A stretch of DNA of 64,000 nt from assembly GCA_002778195.1 (NCBI GenBank), contig PCDI01000001.1:4117869-4181868 (forward strand), written 5' to 3'. Of the stretch, positions 11,172-21,344 are shown piece after piece. This DNA is from Raffaelea ambrosiae (Eukaryota > Ascomycota > Sordariomycetes > Ophiostomatales > Ophiostomataceae). The notes under the pieces were generated by a model that had not been told where the DNA came from, made no database searches, and was given only the letters and a program-made list of their open reading frames with translations. How positions within the stretch are numbered: the stretch's first letter is position 1; each line of letters starts with the position of its first letter. The position numbers were made by a program, and so were the translations under genes.

Positions 11172-12686
11172 CTAGTTCACTGTCCGGACAACATCGTCAA
11201 ATGCTCTGGCAACATGGGCCACGTTTGCCTTGGTCACTGTCGGGTGTGTTAGTGGGCACACACGGGTGTATGCGAAGCATCGCAAAGGACTCGGTGCTAC
11301 TCACGTCCGGAGATGGATATCCGCCCAGAGCGGAGCATGTAAATATGGTGCTTCTTCCGCACAGCCAGCACCTGCGCTTCCGTGAGGCCCGTATACGAGA
11401 ACATGCCGATCTGGTGTGCGTTGCCCGTGTCAGTCCATGTCCGTCCCATGTCCACCGCCCGACAGCGAGAAACTGGGGGCATATAGGGTTGGTTGGTTGG
11501 TTGCTTTGGCACAGCGCATGCGCGGCGCCTCTCCATGCAGGGGGGGGTTGGGGCCCTGGTTTCTTACCTGGTCGGTGATGTGGGTCCACGAGCCGGGGGT
11601 GCCCAGCCGGACCAGCTCGTCGCGCAGGGCCTGCCGCATGGCCTTGATGCGGCCGCTCATGGACACGAGGTCGTCTTTCCACTGGCTCCGCAGGGCGTCG
11701 TCCTGGAGCACGGTGCGGACAATGTCGGAGCCGGCGCGGGGCGCCATGGAGTACTCGCCGCGGACCAGGTGGCACAGGTTGGCCTGGACGGTGGCGCGCG
11801 TGGCGGGGCTGGCGTCCTCTTCGCGGACGACGAGGTGCAGGGCGCCGGCGCGCTGGCCGTAGAGGCCAAAGTTCTTGGAGAAGGACTGGGCGACGAGGAA
11901 CTCGAGGTTGGGGCGGCGGTGGAAGAAGTAGTTGATGGCCCAGGCGTCCTGGGCGAGGTCGCCCGAGGCAAAGCCCTGGTAGGCCAGGTCGAAAAAGGGC
12001 ACGATGCCGCGGCTCTGGCAGAGGTCGGCAATCTGGATCCACTGCGCGTGGCTGGGGTCCGAGCCGGTCGGGTTGTGCGCGCAGGCGTGCAGCAGGATCA
12101 CGTCGCCCGGCTCGGCCTCGCGCTCGAGCGTCTCGACCAGGGCGGCAAAGGCGACGCCGTGGTTCGCCTCGTCAAAGTAGGGGTACGTGCTGATGGGCAC
12201 GTCGACGAGCTCCCAGATGGCATAGTGGTTGGCCCAGGTCGGGTCGGGCAGCCAGACCCGGCGCGGCTTCGTGAACGTGGACAGATACTTGGCCGCCATG
12301 TGGTTGGCGCCGGTACCGGAGACGGTCTGGATAGACACCACACGGCCGCGTCCGGCATCGTCGGCGGCCCCGGCGGTCTCGGACGACGCCGGCGGCGGCA
12401 GGTCAAAGGCCAGGTCCCGGGCCAGGCCGAGAAACTGGACGTCGCCCTGGATGGTCAGATATTCGTGCCGGGACTGGTTGTTCTGTGTCTGGTGGGCCTT
12501 CTCGACCACTTGCACGACGGGCAACGGCCAGGGCAGGCCCGCGTCGGTGCGGTACACGCCCAGTCCCAGATTGACCTTGCTGGCGTCCGTGTCGGCCAGG
12601 TACTCCGCCGTGACCGCAAACGCCTCGTCCAGGGGCGGCGAGGAGTCCGGGATCAACCCATGACTCGGGCGCTGAATTTGGACCAT
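11172..12686 (-). CDS. Aspartate-aminotransferase-family PLP enzyme
   Basis: Class I/II aminotransferase, fold type I, expected to move an amino group between an amino acid and a 2-oxoacid. Three exons: 12686-11568, 11410-11305 and 11236-11172; 429 aa, normal for the family. Seen: GLGVYRTDAGLPWPLPVVQ, SGTGANHMAAKYL (PLP phosphate region), WANHYAIW, HACAHNPTG, PFFDLAYQGFASGD, and the PLP Schiff-base lysine K271 in SFSKNFGLYGQRAG. The C-terminal SGRISISGL carries the arginine that binds the substrate carboxylate. There is no evident mitochondrial presequence, so it is probably cytosolic. It sits inside the accessory block between a transporter and a zinc-cluster gene, unlike a housekeeping Aat1/Aat2, so a specialised substrate is possible. 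Family call is strong; substrate is not known. Confidence 0.9.
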
Positions 12687-13158
12687 GGCTGGTGATTTGG
12701 CGGTGACTCACAGGTCGACTGGTGTGGCTGGTTATATTGGCTGTGATGCCAGCAACACGCATTCAAGAAAAAGAAAAGAAAAAAAGAAAGAAGATCAATT
12801 CACACAATGCAAACAAGAGAAGCCCAATTTGTCTGCCAAGAACGCTTTTTTTTTTTTTNTCCCCTGAATGAAAGAGTTACAGAGTCGCCTGGGTCTGCTT
12901 TGGTCCTTTTTTTTTTTGCCCTGTCGTCCTTTTTTCCCGTCTTTTTTTTTTTTACCTTCCTGCTAGCCGCTTGCTAACGGAGTAGTGGCAAAAAGTGGAC
13001 CCAGTCGGTGTGTCCGTATGCACAGGAGAATTGTGCCATCCAGGCTTGTTGGGAGCTAAAGACCCGCCGGACGGCAAAAGGGTTCCAGGGGGGTTCTGTT
13101 GGGGGTTGGTTATACAGTATAATAGCAGCATTCCAGACACTCTTGTCCGAGCTCCGGA
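12687..13158. other. Intergenic 472 bp with poly-T tracts and one undetermined base
   Basis: Promoter side of the aminotransferase gene and 3' flank of the zinc-cluster gene. Three T tracts lie at about 12846-12860, 12907-12917 and 12942-12953. Base 12859 is an N within the first tract, so the run length is uncertain. Nothing else recognised. Confidence 0.6.
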
Positions 13159-14926
13159 CTATCGGCATTGCTGGCCTCCCTTGGCAGCCGGTCGACAGCC
13201 AGGCGTGCCCAACTCCAGGACGCCCTGGCTGTTGGTCCGCAGACCAAAATAGCCGCAGATGGTGGCGATGTTCGGCGCCCACTCCCTGGCCGCGGCCTGG
13301 ACCGGGGCCTGGGCCAGGTACCGCAAGATGGCTGTGCACATCGTCTTGGAGCGCGGGCCGACCCACCAGATGCGCGCCGACATGAGCCACCAGCTGCTGG
13401 CGTAAAAGGCCAGCATCGCGACGAGCGCGTCGATCTTGTGGTCCAGCACCTCGTCGGCGAACGCCTTGGATGCCTTGGCCGGCCACATGAGCGAGTAGGC
13501 CTGGATCTCGGGCATCAAGGCGCCGACGTCCTCGCCGCGCGACACGGCCTCGATGGTCCGAAACGTCGGCATCAGCCGCTCCACGGCATCGGCCGCTCCA
13601 CAGCCCAGCCAGCAGTCGCCGGCCTCCTCCTGGGCGGTGGTGGTCGTCGTCGTCGCCTGGGCCCGGCGGAAGAAGTTGCCCGCAAAGTTGTAGGAGCAGC
13701 GGGTTGCGGCCGCCCATGCCTTGAAGTTCTTGACCGTGTCCGTGCGCAGCACGGCGTGGAAGATGCGCGGCGGCGCGGCGTGCTCCATCTCCGTGGTGCT
13801 CGCAATGACCGACTTGAGACCGGCCGCAAAGGAGAGCAGCTTGTCGGACCCGGCGGCATACAGACCAGTCGTCGTCGTCGTTCCGCGAAAAGTCTCGTGG
13901 CCTTCATCGTCGAGGCCGAAGAAGGGCATCGACCAGGCATAGTGGAGCAGCAGAAACGAGGTGGCAATGATGGCGTCGGCGTCGATCTCCGCATCGTCGG
14001 GACGGGCCAGGACCGCACGGAAGCGGGTCAGCGTTCGGTCGAGATGGTAGCTGGCGGCCGTGGCGTGTCCCCGGACAGCAGGCTGGAGATGGTGCAGATG
14101 GGACGCCGATAGGGCCAGGATGGCATGCATGAGATGTTCGTGCTGGTGTGAATTAGCCTCCTTGCTGGGAAGACGAGACGGGGATACAGAAGCAGAGGCA
14201 GACAAGCACCCACCCCCAACGCAACAGGGAGGATCTGGTCCCGCCAGAGCGTGTTGCCCAGCAGCAGAGTCTCGGCCGTGAAGTGCTCGAAGTGGTACAT
14301 CAACCGCATGCTCGTCAGGTCAAGGTCCCGAGGAAGAAGGCCGCGCGGGATGGATGCGGCCGTGGATGCACGCGGGGACACCAGAGAGGTCCTGGGCGAG
14401 TTGGCACGCGCGTCTGCAGACGGAGCGTGGCGGACACGCTCGCCGGAACGAGGCTTCCTCCCGTTGCTGGTCCCATCGCATTCGAAGCGGCAGGCAATCC
14501 TGCGGAGATCACATCGGCCGCATGTCGGCCGGCGCTCATCGCACTCAACCCCGGACGTGTTAACAAGCAAGAGACAAGGGCAGAGAGAGAGGGGGTCGCC
14601 TACGCGGGGGGGGCACAAAGCACCTTGACTCGACTCGTTTTGCATGCAAGACAGCCGTTCCGGGATTTCGCGTGGTGCCGACGCTGGCGAGTGGCCCGTC
14701 CCTGGGCGTCCACCCCAGGCGACAGCGCTTCCGTGCTGGCGCCATCGCCGCTCGAAAGGGCGAAGACCCCGAAATCCCCGTCCAATGGCATGCCTCGATA
14801 ATACCGACAGCACGCTTTCTGGGCCCGGAGAGAGAAGACTTCAGGGCAGGATGCTGGGCCCATATGTCTGCTTGGATTGATTCTGTCAGCACGGGAGGGG
14901 AGAGGCTCTGGATGCCGGCTGTTCAT
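13159..14926 (-). CDS. Zn2Cys6 (fungal binuclear cluster) transcription factor
   Basis: Nuclear DNA-binding regulator. Three exons: 14926-14624, 14543-14214 and 14142-13159; 538 aa. The zinc cluster is assembled only by splicing: exon 1 gives NGCLACKTSRVK and exon 2 gives CDERRPTCGRCDLRRIAC, so C92, C95, C102, C109, C112 and C119 follow CX2CX6CX6CX2CX6C. Later, HEHLMHAILALSASHLHHL and the helical remainder fit the DUF3468-like regulatory region of fungal factors. The first intron has a weak 5' site (GTGCTT) and an unusual GAG 3' end; if retained it stops translation eight codons later. An alternative start is the ATG at 14791, which would still keep the whole cluster. It is divergent from the aldo-keto reductase gene, so that gene is a natural first target; this is inference. 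Confidence 0.82.
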
Positions 14927-15163
14927 CGTAAGTCCGACAATAAGTAGTTAGTTGCTGCAGATTGCATGACGTACAATACTGCGCTAGTCCCAAAACGCTA
15001 TACGATCGTTTCCTCAAAACGCCATACGGCTCGACGTCGTGTAAGTGCACGACCCAGGGTGATCCTGCCGGGCAGTCCGGAGTCCGACTCGGGTGGAAGC
15101 GCAGGCAAGATGAAAGGCAAGATAGAGGCCATACGTAGGCCAGATGTCGACGATGTGGTTTTC

Positions 15164-15170
15164 TATAAAG
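15164..15170 (+). promoter_or_regulatory. Candidate TATA box of the aldo-keto reductase gene
   Basis: TATAAAG in otherwise GC-rich DNA, upstream of a CT-rich tract that fungal promoters often carry near transcription starts. Position and orientation fit the reductase gene. Confidence 0.45.
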
Positions 15171-15227
15171 ACCCCAGAGCAGCCTCCTCGCAAGAGTCCA
15201 AAGTCTTCCTCTCCCCAACTCCCATCC

Positions 15228-15294
15228 TACCGTCTTCTCCTACCGTCTTCTCCTACCGTCTTCTCCATACCGTCTTCTCCATACCTTCTTCTCC
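15228..15294 (+). repeat. 13/14-bp tandem repeat in the reductase leader
   Basis: Three copies of TACCGTCTTCTCC (15228, 15241, 15254) are followed by two 14-bp variants starting with A. The array lies between the TATA-like box and the start codon, so it is probably in or near the 5' leader. Confidence 0.9.
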
Positions 15295-15325
15295 ATCTCT
15301 TCCGTATCCCCCCCAAGAAAAAAAA

Positions 15326-16675
15326 ATGGCTTCCTCGAATCTTCCCGGCACGGCGCCTACGCCCAAGAGCCTGCTCGGCTACCACCGCCAGCTCGCACCG
15401 ACGGCCGCGGTCAAGGTCAGCCCGCTGTGCCTCGGCGCCATGGGCTTCGGCACGGCCTGGAAGGACTTTATGGGCGCCTGCGACAGGGAGGCGTCCTTTG
15501 CCCTGCTCGACTACTTCTACGGCCAGGGCGGCAACTTTATCGACACGGCCTCCAACTACCAGGCCGGCGAGTCCGAGACGATTGTCGGCGACTGGATGAA
15601 GGCGCGCGGCAACCGCGCCGAGATCGTCGTCGCCACCAAGTACACCTCGCCGTGGCAGCTGCACCGGCAGGACACCAAGATACAGTCCAACTACGGCGGC
15701 AACAACAAGAAGGCGCTGCACGTCGCGGTGGCCGCCAGCCTGGAGAAGCTGCAGACCTCGTATATTGACCTGGTGAGTCTGGCGTCTTTTTTTTTTTTCT
15801 GTGGCTTGCATGGCTTGCATGGCATGCAGACGCCGTGCTCATATCCTCGCAGTACTACGTCCATACGTGGGACTTCACGACGAGCATCCCCGAGCTCATG
15901 CAGTCCCTGCACAACCTCGTCCGGGCCGGCACGGTCCTGTACCTGGGCATCTCCAACACGCCCGCCTGGGTGGTCGCCAAGGCCAACGAGTACGCCCGCC
16001 AGCAGGGGCTGACCCCCTTTTCCGTCTACGAGGGCCAGTGGTCGGCGGCCGAGCGCGACATCGAGCGCGACGTCGTCCCCCTGTGCATCGACGAGGGCAT
16101 GGCCCTGGCCCCCTTTGGAGTCCTGGGCATGGGCTACTTCCGCACGTCCGCCCAGCGCGCGGAGGAAGCCAAGGCGCCCGCGGCGCGACAGGGCGCCCGC
16201 GACGTGCCGCTGGTCGACAAGAAGCAAAAGACCGTCATGGCGGACGCGCTGGAGACGGTGGCCCGGGCGCGCGGGACCAGCATCACGAGCATCGCGCTGT
16301 CGTGGGTGCGCACCAAGGCGCCGTATCTGGTCCCCATCGTCGGCGGCCGAACGGTTGAGCATCTGCGGGCCAACATCGAGGCCCTGGGCCTTGCTCTGAC
16401 GCCGCACGAGATCACGGCCATCGAGTCCGCCGTCCCGTTCGACTTTGGGTATCCCCAGACGTTCCTGGGCGGGCCCGGCGGCGCCAGAAAGCCAGGAGAT
16501 GTGTGGATCACCAAGAAGTTTGGCCATTTTGATTGGATTGAACCGCCACAGGTATGGTTTCTTTTGGTTCTTAAGAAATTTTTTTTTTTTTTTTGAAAAC
16601 TGTCTCGAAACCGCTAACGTTTTTGTCCTGTAGCCGGTCATTCCAATTCGGGCTGTGAAAGAGGAGAGTGCCTGA
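15326..16675 (+). CDS. Aldo-keto reductase, aryl-alcohol dehydrogenase (AKR9) type
   Basis: NAD(P)H-dependent aldehyde/ketone reductase of the (beta/alpha)8 AKR fold, cytosolic. Three exons: 15326-15772, 15853-16551 and 16634-16675, total 395 aa, close to the usual AAD length. The catalytic tetrad is visible: D73 and Y78 in FIDTASNYQAGESE, K105 in VVATKYTS, and H153 in YYVHTWDF. Cofactor-binding parts (SVYEGQWSAAERDIERD, PIVGGRTVEHLRANIEAL) match AAD and norsolorinic-acid-reductase-like enzymes. The last exon encodes only 13 residues after an intron with a 16-T tract. Head-to-head with a zinc-cluster gene and tail-to-tail with the cyclase-family gene. The natural substrate is unknown; an aromatic or sugar-derived aldehyde is plausible from family. 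Confidence 0.92.
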
Positions 16676-16869
16676 GCGGGAGAAATGCAGGCAAAGAAAT
16701 CTAAGGATAAGATAGAACATCAAACTGGAGCTGGGAAATCCATACATGTGTACGCATGCACGTGCGTAAGAATATATATATCTTTTTTAGACTCTACGTG
16801 CTCATCGAATTCATCTCCATTGTCTCCCTTTTACTTTCATATTTTCCCTTTCTTAATTCTCCCTTGCTT

Positions 16870-18114
16870 TCAAAATAGAGCCATCGCATTCGGCGGACTG
16901 GCCACGCCGGCCGGCAGGTTCAGCGGACAGCTCGTCAGGAAAAACGACCACCGGCCGAGCTCCCGACAGCGCCGGGCCAGCGCCTCGAGGTCCCACAGCT
17001 CGCCAATGGGCATGCCCCAGCCGCTCAGAAACACCTCGTGGCAGCTGCGGTGGTGGTAGTCGCGCGGCGTGGGCGGCCAGGCCTCGTAGGCGTTGGTGTC
17101 GCCGGCGACGGCGGCAAAGCCGTGGTCCCAGTGCCAGGCCAGCATGGCGCGGCTGCTCTCGACGCCGACGAACGCGCGGACGGGACGCTGGGCCAGTTCC
17201 CGCTGGGCCGCGGCGGTGGCCAGCTTCCGATACGCCTCGGTCCAGCCCGTGCGGACCAGCAGGATGTCGCCCGTCCGGAAGGTGAGGCCCTGCGCGGCCG
17301 CCACGGCCTCCAGCTGGTCCACCGGGATGGCGTGCGTCGCAAAGGGATGGTGCGGCATGCCCTGCGCGTCGGCCCAGGCCCGCCAGTCCAGCAGCACGCC
17401 CCGGCCGGCGATGCCGCGCTGTGCCGGCGCCTGGATGCCGAGACGGGTGTTCTTGTCCGGGCCCGAGATGTCGGCCTGCCGCACGCCGTTGTAGAAACGG
17501 ACCCTGGGTTCTTGCTCGTGCTCTTCTTTCTCGTCGTCCTCCTCCCTCGCCTGGTATGGATAGTGTCGCAAGCCATCCCAGTGGCTCGACCCCTGCGTGT
17601 TCATGTGCAGCTCGTCGTCGTTGGCATAGCCCTTGGCAAGGATCGTGTGCGTGCACGGCTTGCGGCGCGGGTTCATCGGCAGCAGCGGCTCGGTCAGCGG
17701 CAGGTTGAGCGTCACCGTCTCGCCCAGGCGGATCTCCGAGGCGGCCGCTGCGCTCACCACAGCTGGCGTGAGCAGGTTCAGCGTGCCGAGCTCGTCGTCG
17801 TCGCCGTACAGGCCCCATGCTGAGCCCGGTGGGTGGGAAGGATGGAGGGGGAGGTCGCTGAATTTCGGGCGTGCCTGGGGCCTGATGCCGCTGCCATTCG
17901 TCGTCTTCTCGGCTGCGTCTGGATTTGTTTGCTCGTTCTTGCTGCTTCCAGGCTTGCCGTTTCCGTTCGTCCCATGGCTGGCAGCGTTCTTGCTACTACG
18001 GGGCGACTGTGCCGGACAGTGACTTGCTCCATTGGGATGCCTCGACTGCACGGTGTCTTCTTTGGCATATGCCTCGACTCGAGAACGACGTCTCCTATGT
18101 GTTTCTTTTGCCAT
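16870..18114 (-). CDS. Putative cyclase-family protein (kynurenine-formamidase/cyclase fold)
   Basis: Member of the Pfam 'cyclase' family, which includes bacterial kynurenine formamidase, isatin hydrolase and polyketide-cluster cyclases; metal-dependent hydrolysis of amide or lactam bonds is the typical chemistry. Intronless, 414 aa, starting at the ATG at 18114 in a good AAGATGGC context. A longer frame to 18243 begins with a non-ATG codon. Residues 1-85 are low-complexity and basic; the domain begins near FSDLPLHPSHPPGSAWG. Visible active-site region: NTQGSSHWDGLRHYPY, later LLDWRAWAD, GDILLVRTGWTE and SCHEVFLSGWGMPIGE. The bacterial HXGTHXDXPXH metal motif is altered, as in many fungal members. 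Divergent from the second zinc-cluster gene. Substrate unknown. Confidence 0.82.
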   Translation of the reverse strand: MAKETHRRRRSRVEAYAKEDTVQSRHPNGASHCPAQSPRSSKNAASHGTNGNGKPGSSKNEQTNPDAAEKTTNGSGIRPQARPKFSDLPLHPSHPPGSAWGLYGDDDELGTLNLLTPAVVSAAAASEIRLGETVTLNLPLTEPLLPMNPRRKPCTHTILAKGYANDDELHMNTQGSSHWDGLRHYPYQAREEDDEKEEHEQEPRVRFYNGVRQADISGPDKNTRLGIQAPAQRGIAGRGVLLDWRAWADAQGMPHHPFATHAIPVDQLEAVAAAQGLTFRTGDILLVRTGWTEAYRKLATAAAQRELAQRPVRAFVGVESSRAMLAWHWDHGFAAVAGDTNAYEAWPPTPRDYHHRSCHEVFLSGWGMPIGELWDLEALARRCRELGRWSFFLTSCPLNLPAGVASPPNAMALF

Positions 18115-18686
18115 CTTGGCGCTCGCTATTTTGTTTTGCGATTGTGACTCCCTGTTTTCTGATCTTCCCTCCTTTTGGCGTTCTATTATTATTCTGAATA
18201 TGTCCAAAATACAAACCCCCAAACAAACAGGACCACCACGCACATACAGTCTCAGCGAACTTTCATATTCTTTCCCGTCGTCACGCTATTCTACTTCCCA
18301 TATTCAGCCATTGGTCTGCTTGTTGGCCTCGGCCTCGAGATGGCCGCCCTGGATGCATCGGTATCACACCGAGCAAAGCCCCCTTCCCCCGCACTTCTCC
18401 ACCCAAAACGCGAAGGAGTCGATCCGGGGTAAGAACATGTCTGCCCCGAAAGAGGAAAGTCTTTCTCTCCTTTGACAGACAGCCGTAGCCAATAGAGACC
18501 AGCGAGAGAGAGAAAGGGTCTTACAGGGTGGTACACTCCATCGCTTCCGCTTCTCCACCAACTCGTAAGATGCCATAAATACACGGCATCACCCCGAGCC
18601 GGAGACGACAACCAAGCACACGCAAGAAAGAACTCCGAAGTATTGCAGCAGCGATTGCAGCGTCAGGGTCCTGGTATTGTGCCAGC
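18115..18686. promoter_or_regulatory. Divergent promoter between cyclase-family gene and second zinc-cluster gene
   Basis: 572 bp between two opposed ATGs. It is AT-richer near the cyclase-family gene. A CGG-N7-CCG arrangement occurs close to 18583-18595. No firm TATA box. Shared control is inferred from geometry only. Confidence 0.4.
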
Positions 18687-21344
18687 ATGCAGCATCAGAA
18701 GATCGCCGAAGAGTCGTTGTTAGCGGGGCCGCCTTCACGCCCACTCAGGTCCCCAGCTAATCATAGGACCAGTCGCAAGTATGGCTCGTCGTGTCTCGCG
18801 TGTCGCCGGAGGAAGGTGCGATGCGACGGGGGAAGACCTGCCTGCCGCGGCTGTGTCCGGGCAGGAGCACAGTGCGCCTACAACGACCACGGCCCATCCG
18901 TATCCCGGCTAGCCAATGCACTGGAGCGGTCGGAAGCGCGCATCGCCGAGCTGCAGCAGGCTCTGCAGGATGCCGGCTCTCCTCGAAACGCCTTGACAAA
19001 CTCGCCCACACCATCGCCGTCTTCTTCTGCTCATGGGTCCCAGGAGCGCTCACCACGGCGAGAAGACTCGGACGCCAACGGGCGAAATCTCAGTCTGGAC
19101 GAGAATGGAACAGTACGTCACCATTTATTGATTTTGGGGGGGGGGGAGATGATATTTTCTCGCGTATACATCGTTCCCTCGTTCCCCAGTCCATCGGCCT
19201 CTCCTGACTCCCACCAGGTACAGTACTATGGTGCTACCTCGCGCTTCCACCAACCGCCGACGCCGGCCAGCAGCCAGCACCTGCAACGGCAGGCCCATCA
19301 TGGGCAAGGCAGCCACGAGCCCTTCTGCCTCCCGGCGGGCCAGATCGACGAGGCCTACCACCGGCGCTGGCTGCTGTCGAATGCGCGCTTTCAAAAGTCG
19401 TGGGACCGCGCCGTGCTGGCCAACCTGCGCAGCCTCGCCACGCGGGACAGCGCCCTGGACATGGACGCCGACGCCGCGTCGACGCTGCTGCAGATCCACT
19501 GGACGTGGCAGGCGTCGCTGCACAGCTGCGTGTACCGCCGCTGCTTCACGCGGGACATGGCGCTCGGGGACGGGCCGTACTTTTCGGCCTTTCTGCTCAA
19601 CACCATCTTTGCGCTGGCCTGTCGCCATGCGCGGCCCGGGGACCCGCGGTTCGACCGCTTCGACAAGGGCGAGGTGTTCTTGCGGCGGGCCAAGATGCTG
19701 CTCATGGAGGAGATGGACGAGGAGAAGCACCGCATCCCGACGATCCAGGCCCTGCTCATGCTGGGCGGGCGGCAGTGTGCCATTGGCCGCAACGCGCAGG
19801 GCTGGCTGTACACGGGCATGGCCATCCGGATGCTGAAGCACCTGGGACTGCATCTGCCGCGCAGCAGCGGCAACCGGACGGGCATCCTGCTGGAGCGTCT
19901 GGAGCCGGACGATCTGGAAGCCCGCAAGCGGCTGTATTTCTCTGCCTATGCCTGGGACAAGTATGTTTGTCTGATTTCTGGTTTCTGGTTTCTCTCTTTC
20001 TCTCTCTCCACGAGAACCAGACTGATCAGCATCGCCATTAGGAGCATCAGTCTCTGTCTGGGAAGACCACCATCTCTGCCAGACATGCCATATCCACCGC
20101 GATCTCTGTGTGAGCATCCCCCTCCTTTTTTTTGTCCTTTTGTTTGAATTCGAGAGTATGGAGCTCATGCCTGTTCTCAGTCGACCTGTCAGATGATGCC
20201 GATCTATGGTATCCCTTCTATCTCGGCGACAACAACAATGAGTCTCGGTACCAGCCCACCCCGGGCTACAAGACGACGACCTTTATGTACTTTTGTGAAC
20301 AGGCCAAGGTGAGTTAAAGGGAGAGAGGGGGGGGAGAAAACTTCTGACCGCCCGGAACAAGAGTGGAGTTGACACCACCAGATCATAAACGAAATGTACG
20401 AGGCCATCTACAACCAGCGATCGGACCATGTCGACCACAGTACGGTCACGCGTCTCGAGGACAAGTTCCGGTCGTTTTACCGCAGCCTCCCCGGCCACAT
20501 CCGTGTCGACAACGTCGACTCGCTCCCGTGCTGTCCGCCGCCTCATATCTTTTCTCTCAAGTAGGTGGGGGGGTGAATGAAGAATGAACAGTCTTTGCCT
20601 CCATTGGTAAAACTGCCTGCTGACGAACGAAGCATCCTCTACCATACTTGCCTCATTCTGCTGTACCGGCCTTTCTTCCTCGCCAGCTGCCATTCTTCCT
20701 CTTCTGACGCCCATCGTCCGGCATCCCTCGCCTCGTCGGCCCGTCGTGTCTGCACCGAAGAAGCCACCAAGGTCAATGCCTTTTTCCGCGCCTACGGCCG
20801 CACCTTTTGGTACCGCCACCAGACGTACCTGACGTCGTACTGCGTCTACACGGCGGCCACGATTGAGGTGCAGCAGGTGCACCACCCGGACCGGCGCGTC
20901 AGCAGCCAGGCCCGGGAGCGGCTGGCGACGACGCTGCGGATGCTCGAGGTGGAGAGCCAGCAGACGCCTGGGATTCGGCGCAGCGTGGACATTATCAACG
21001 CTCAGCTGGGAGGGGAGGGGGGTGCGGAGACGTCCGAGTCGGCAGCTGCTACCACTGCAGGGCCAGGGACGAACCAAGACTGCTCCTCCTTCCCCTCCCC
21101 GTCTCTTCGTGCTCTCGTCCACCAGGAGATGACCACGACCACGGAGAACACACCGTTGCCGGCGTCGTTGCTGGCTGGTGTGTCCGGTGTGTCCGGCATA
21201 GGCGGGCTAGGATCGCTGCCGCCGACGACAGCAACCTCTGAGACGGGGGCAGACGGCCTGCTCGGTACGGCCTGGCTGGACTGGTATCTACCCAACGCCG
21301 GCGGTGGTTTTGTACCCGATGTGACCAGCTGGGATACGGGATGA
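18687..21344 (+). CDS. Zn2Cys6 transcription factor with fungal-specific regulatory domain
   Basis: Nuclear regulator. Six exons: 18687-19112, 19218-19960, 20042-20109, 20181-20308, 20382-20560 and 20633-21344; 751 aa with frame kept at every junction. The zinc cluster is SCLACRRRKVRCDGGRPAC then RGCVRAGAQC (C36, C39, C46, C53, C56, C63), followed by a short coiled linker (LANALERSEARIAELQQAL). The middle homology region spans about residues 215-560: FLLNTIFALACRHA, GMAIRMLKHLGLHL, RLYFSAYAWDK then SISLCLGRPPSLP, and NILYHTCLILLYRPFF. This layout is like NirA, XlnR or AmdR-type factors, but I cannot assign a pathway. The Ser/Thr/Gly-rich tail is a likely activation region. It closes the accessory block and is divergent from the cyclase-family gene. 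Confidence 0.88.

Larger units (their letters stand above)
14927..15325. promoter_or_regulatory. Divergent promoter between zinc-cluster factor and aldo-keto reductase
   Basis: 399 bp. Seen: a CGG-N3-CCG inverted repeat at 15078-15086, matching Zn2Cys6 half-site geometry; a TATAAAG box at 15164-15170, about 160 bp before the reductase ATG; and a pyrimidine-rich tandem repeat at 15228-15294 just ahead of the start codon. Regulation by the adjacent factor is inference. Confidence 0.5.

Noticed and set aside
11493..12695. Plus-strand open frame of 400 codons opposite the aminotransferase
   Set aside because: Antisense shadow; the minus strand carries the full PLP-enzyme signature.
13168..14112. 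Plus-strand open frame opposite the first zinc-cluster gene
   Set aside because: Antisense shadow with Arg/Gly-rich composition and no motif.
16870..18243. Longer start for the cyclase-family gene at 18243
   Set aside because: The extra N-terminus begins at a non-ATG codon; the ATG at 18114 has better context.
19125..20168. Minus-strand open frame opposite the second zinc-cluster gene
   Set aside because: Crosses introns of a well-supported plus-strand gene and has no domain.
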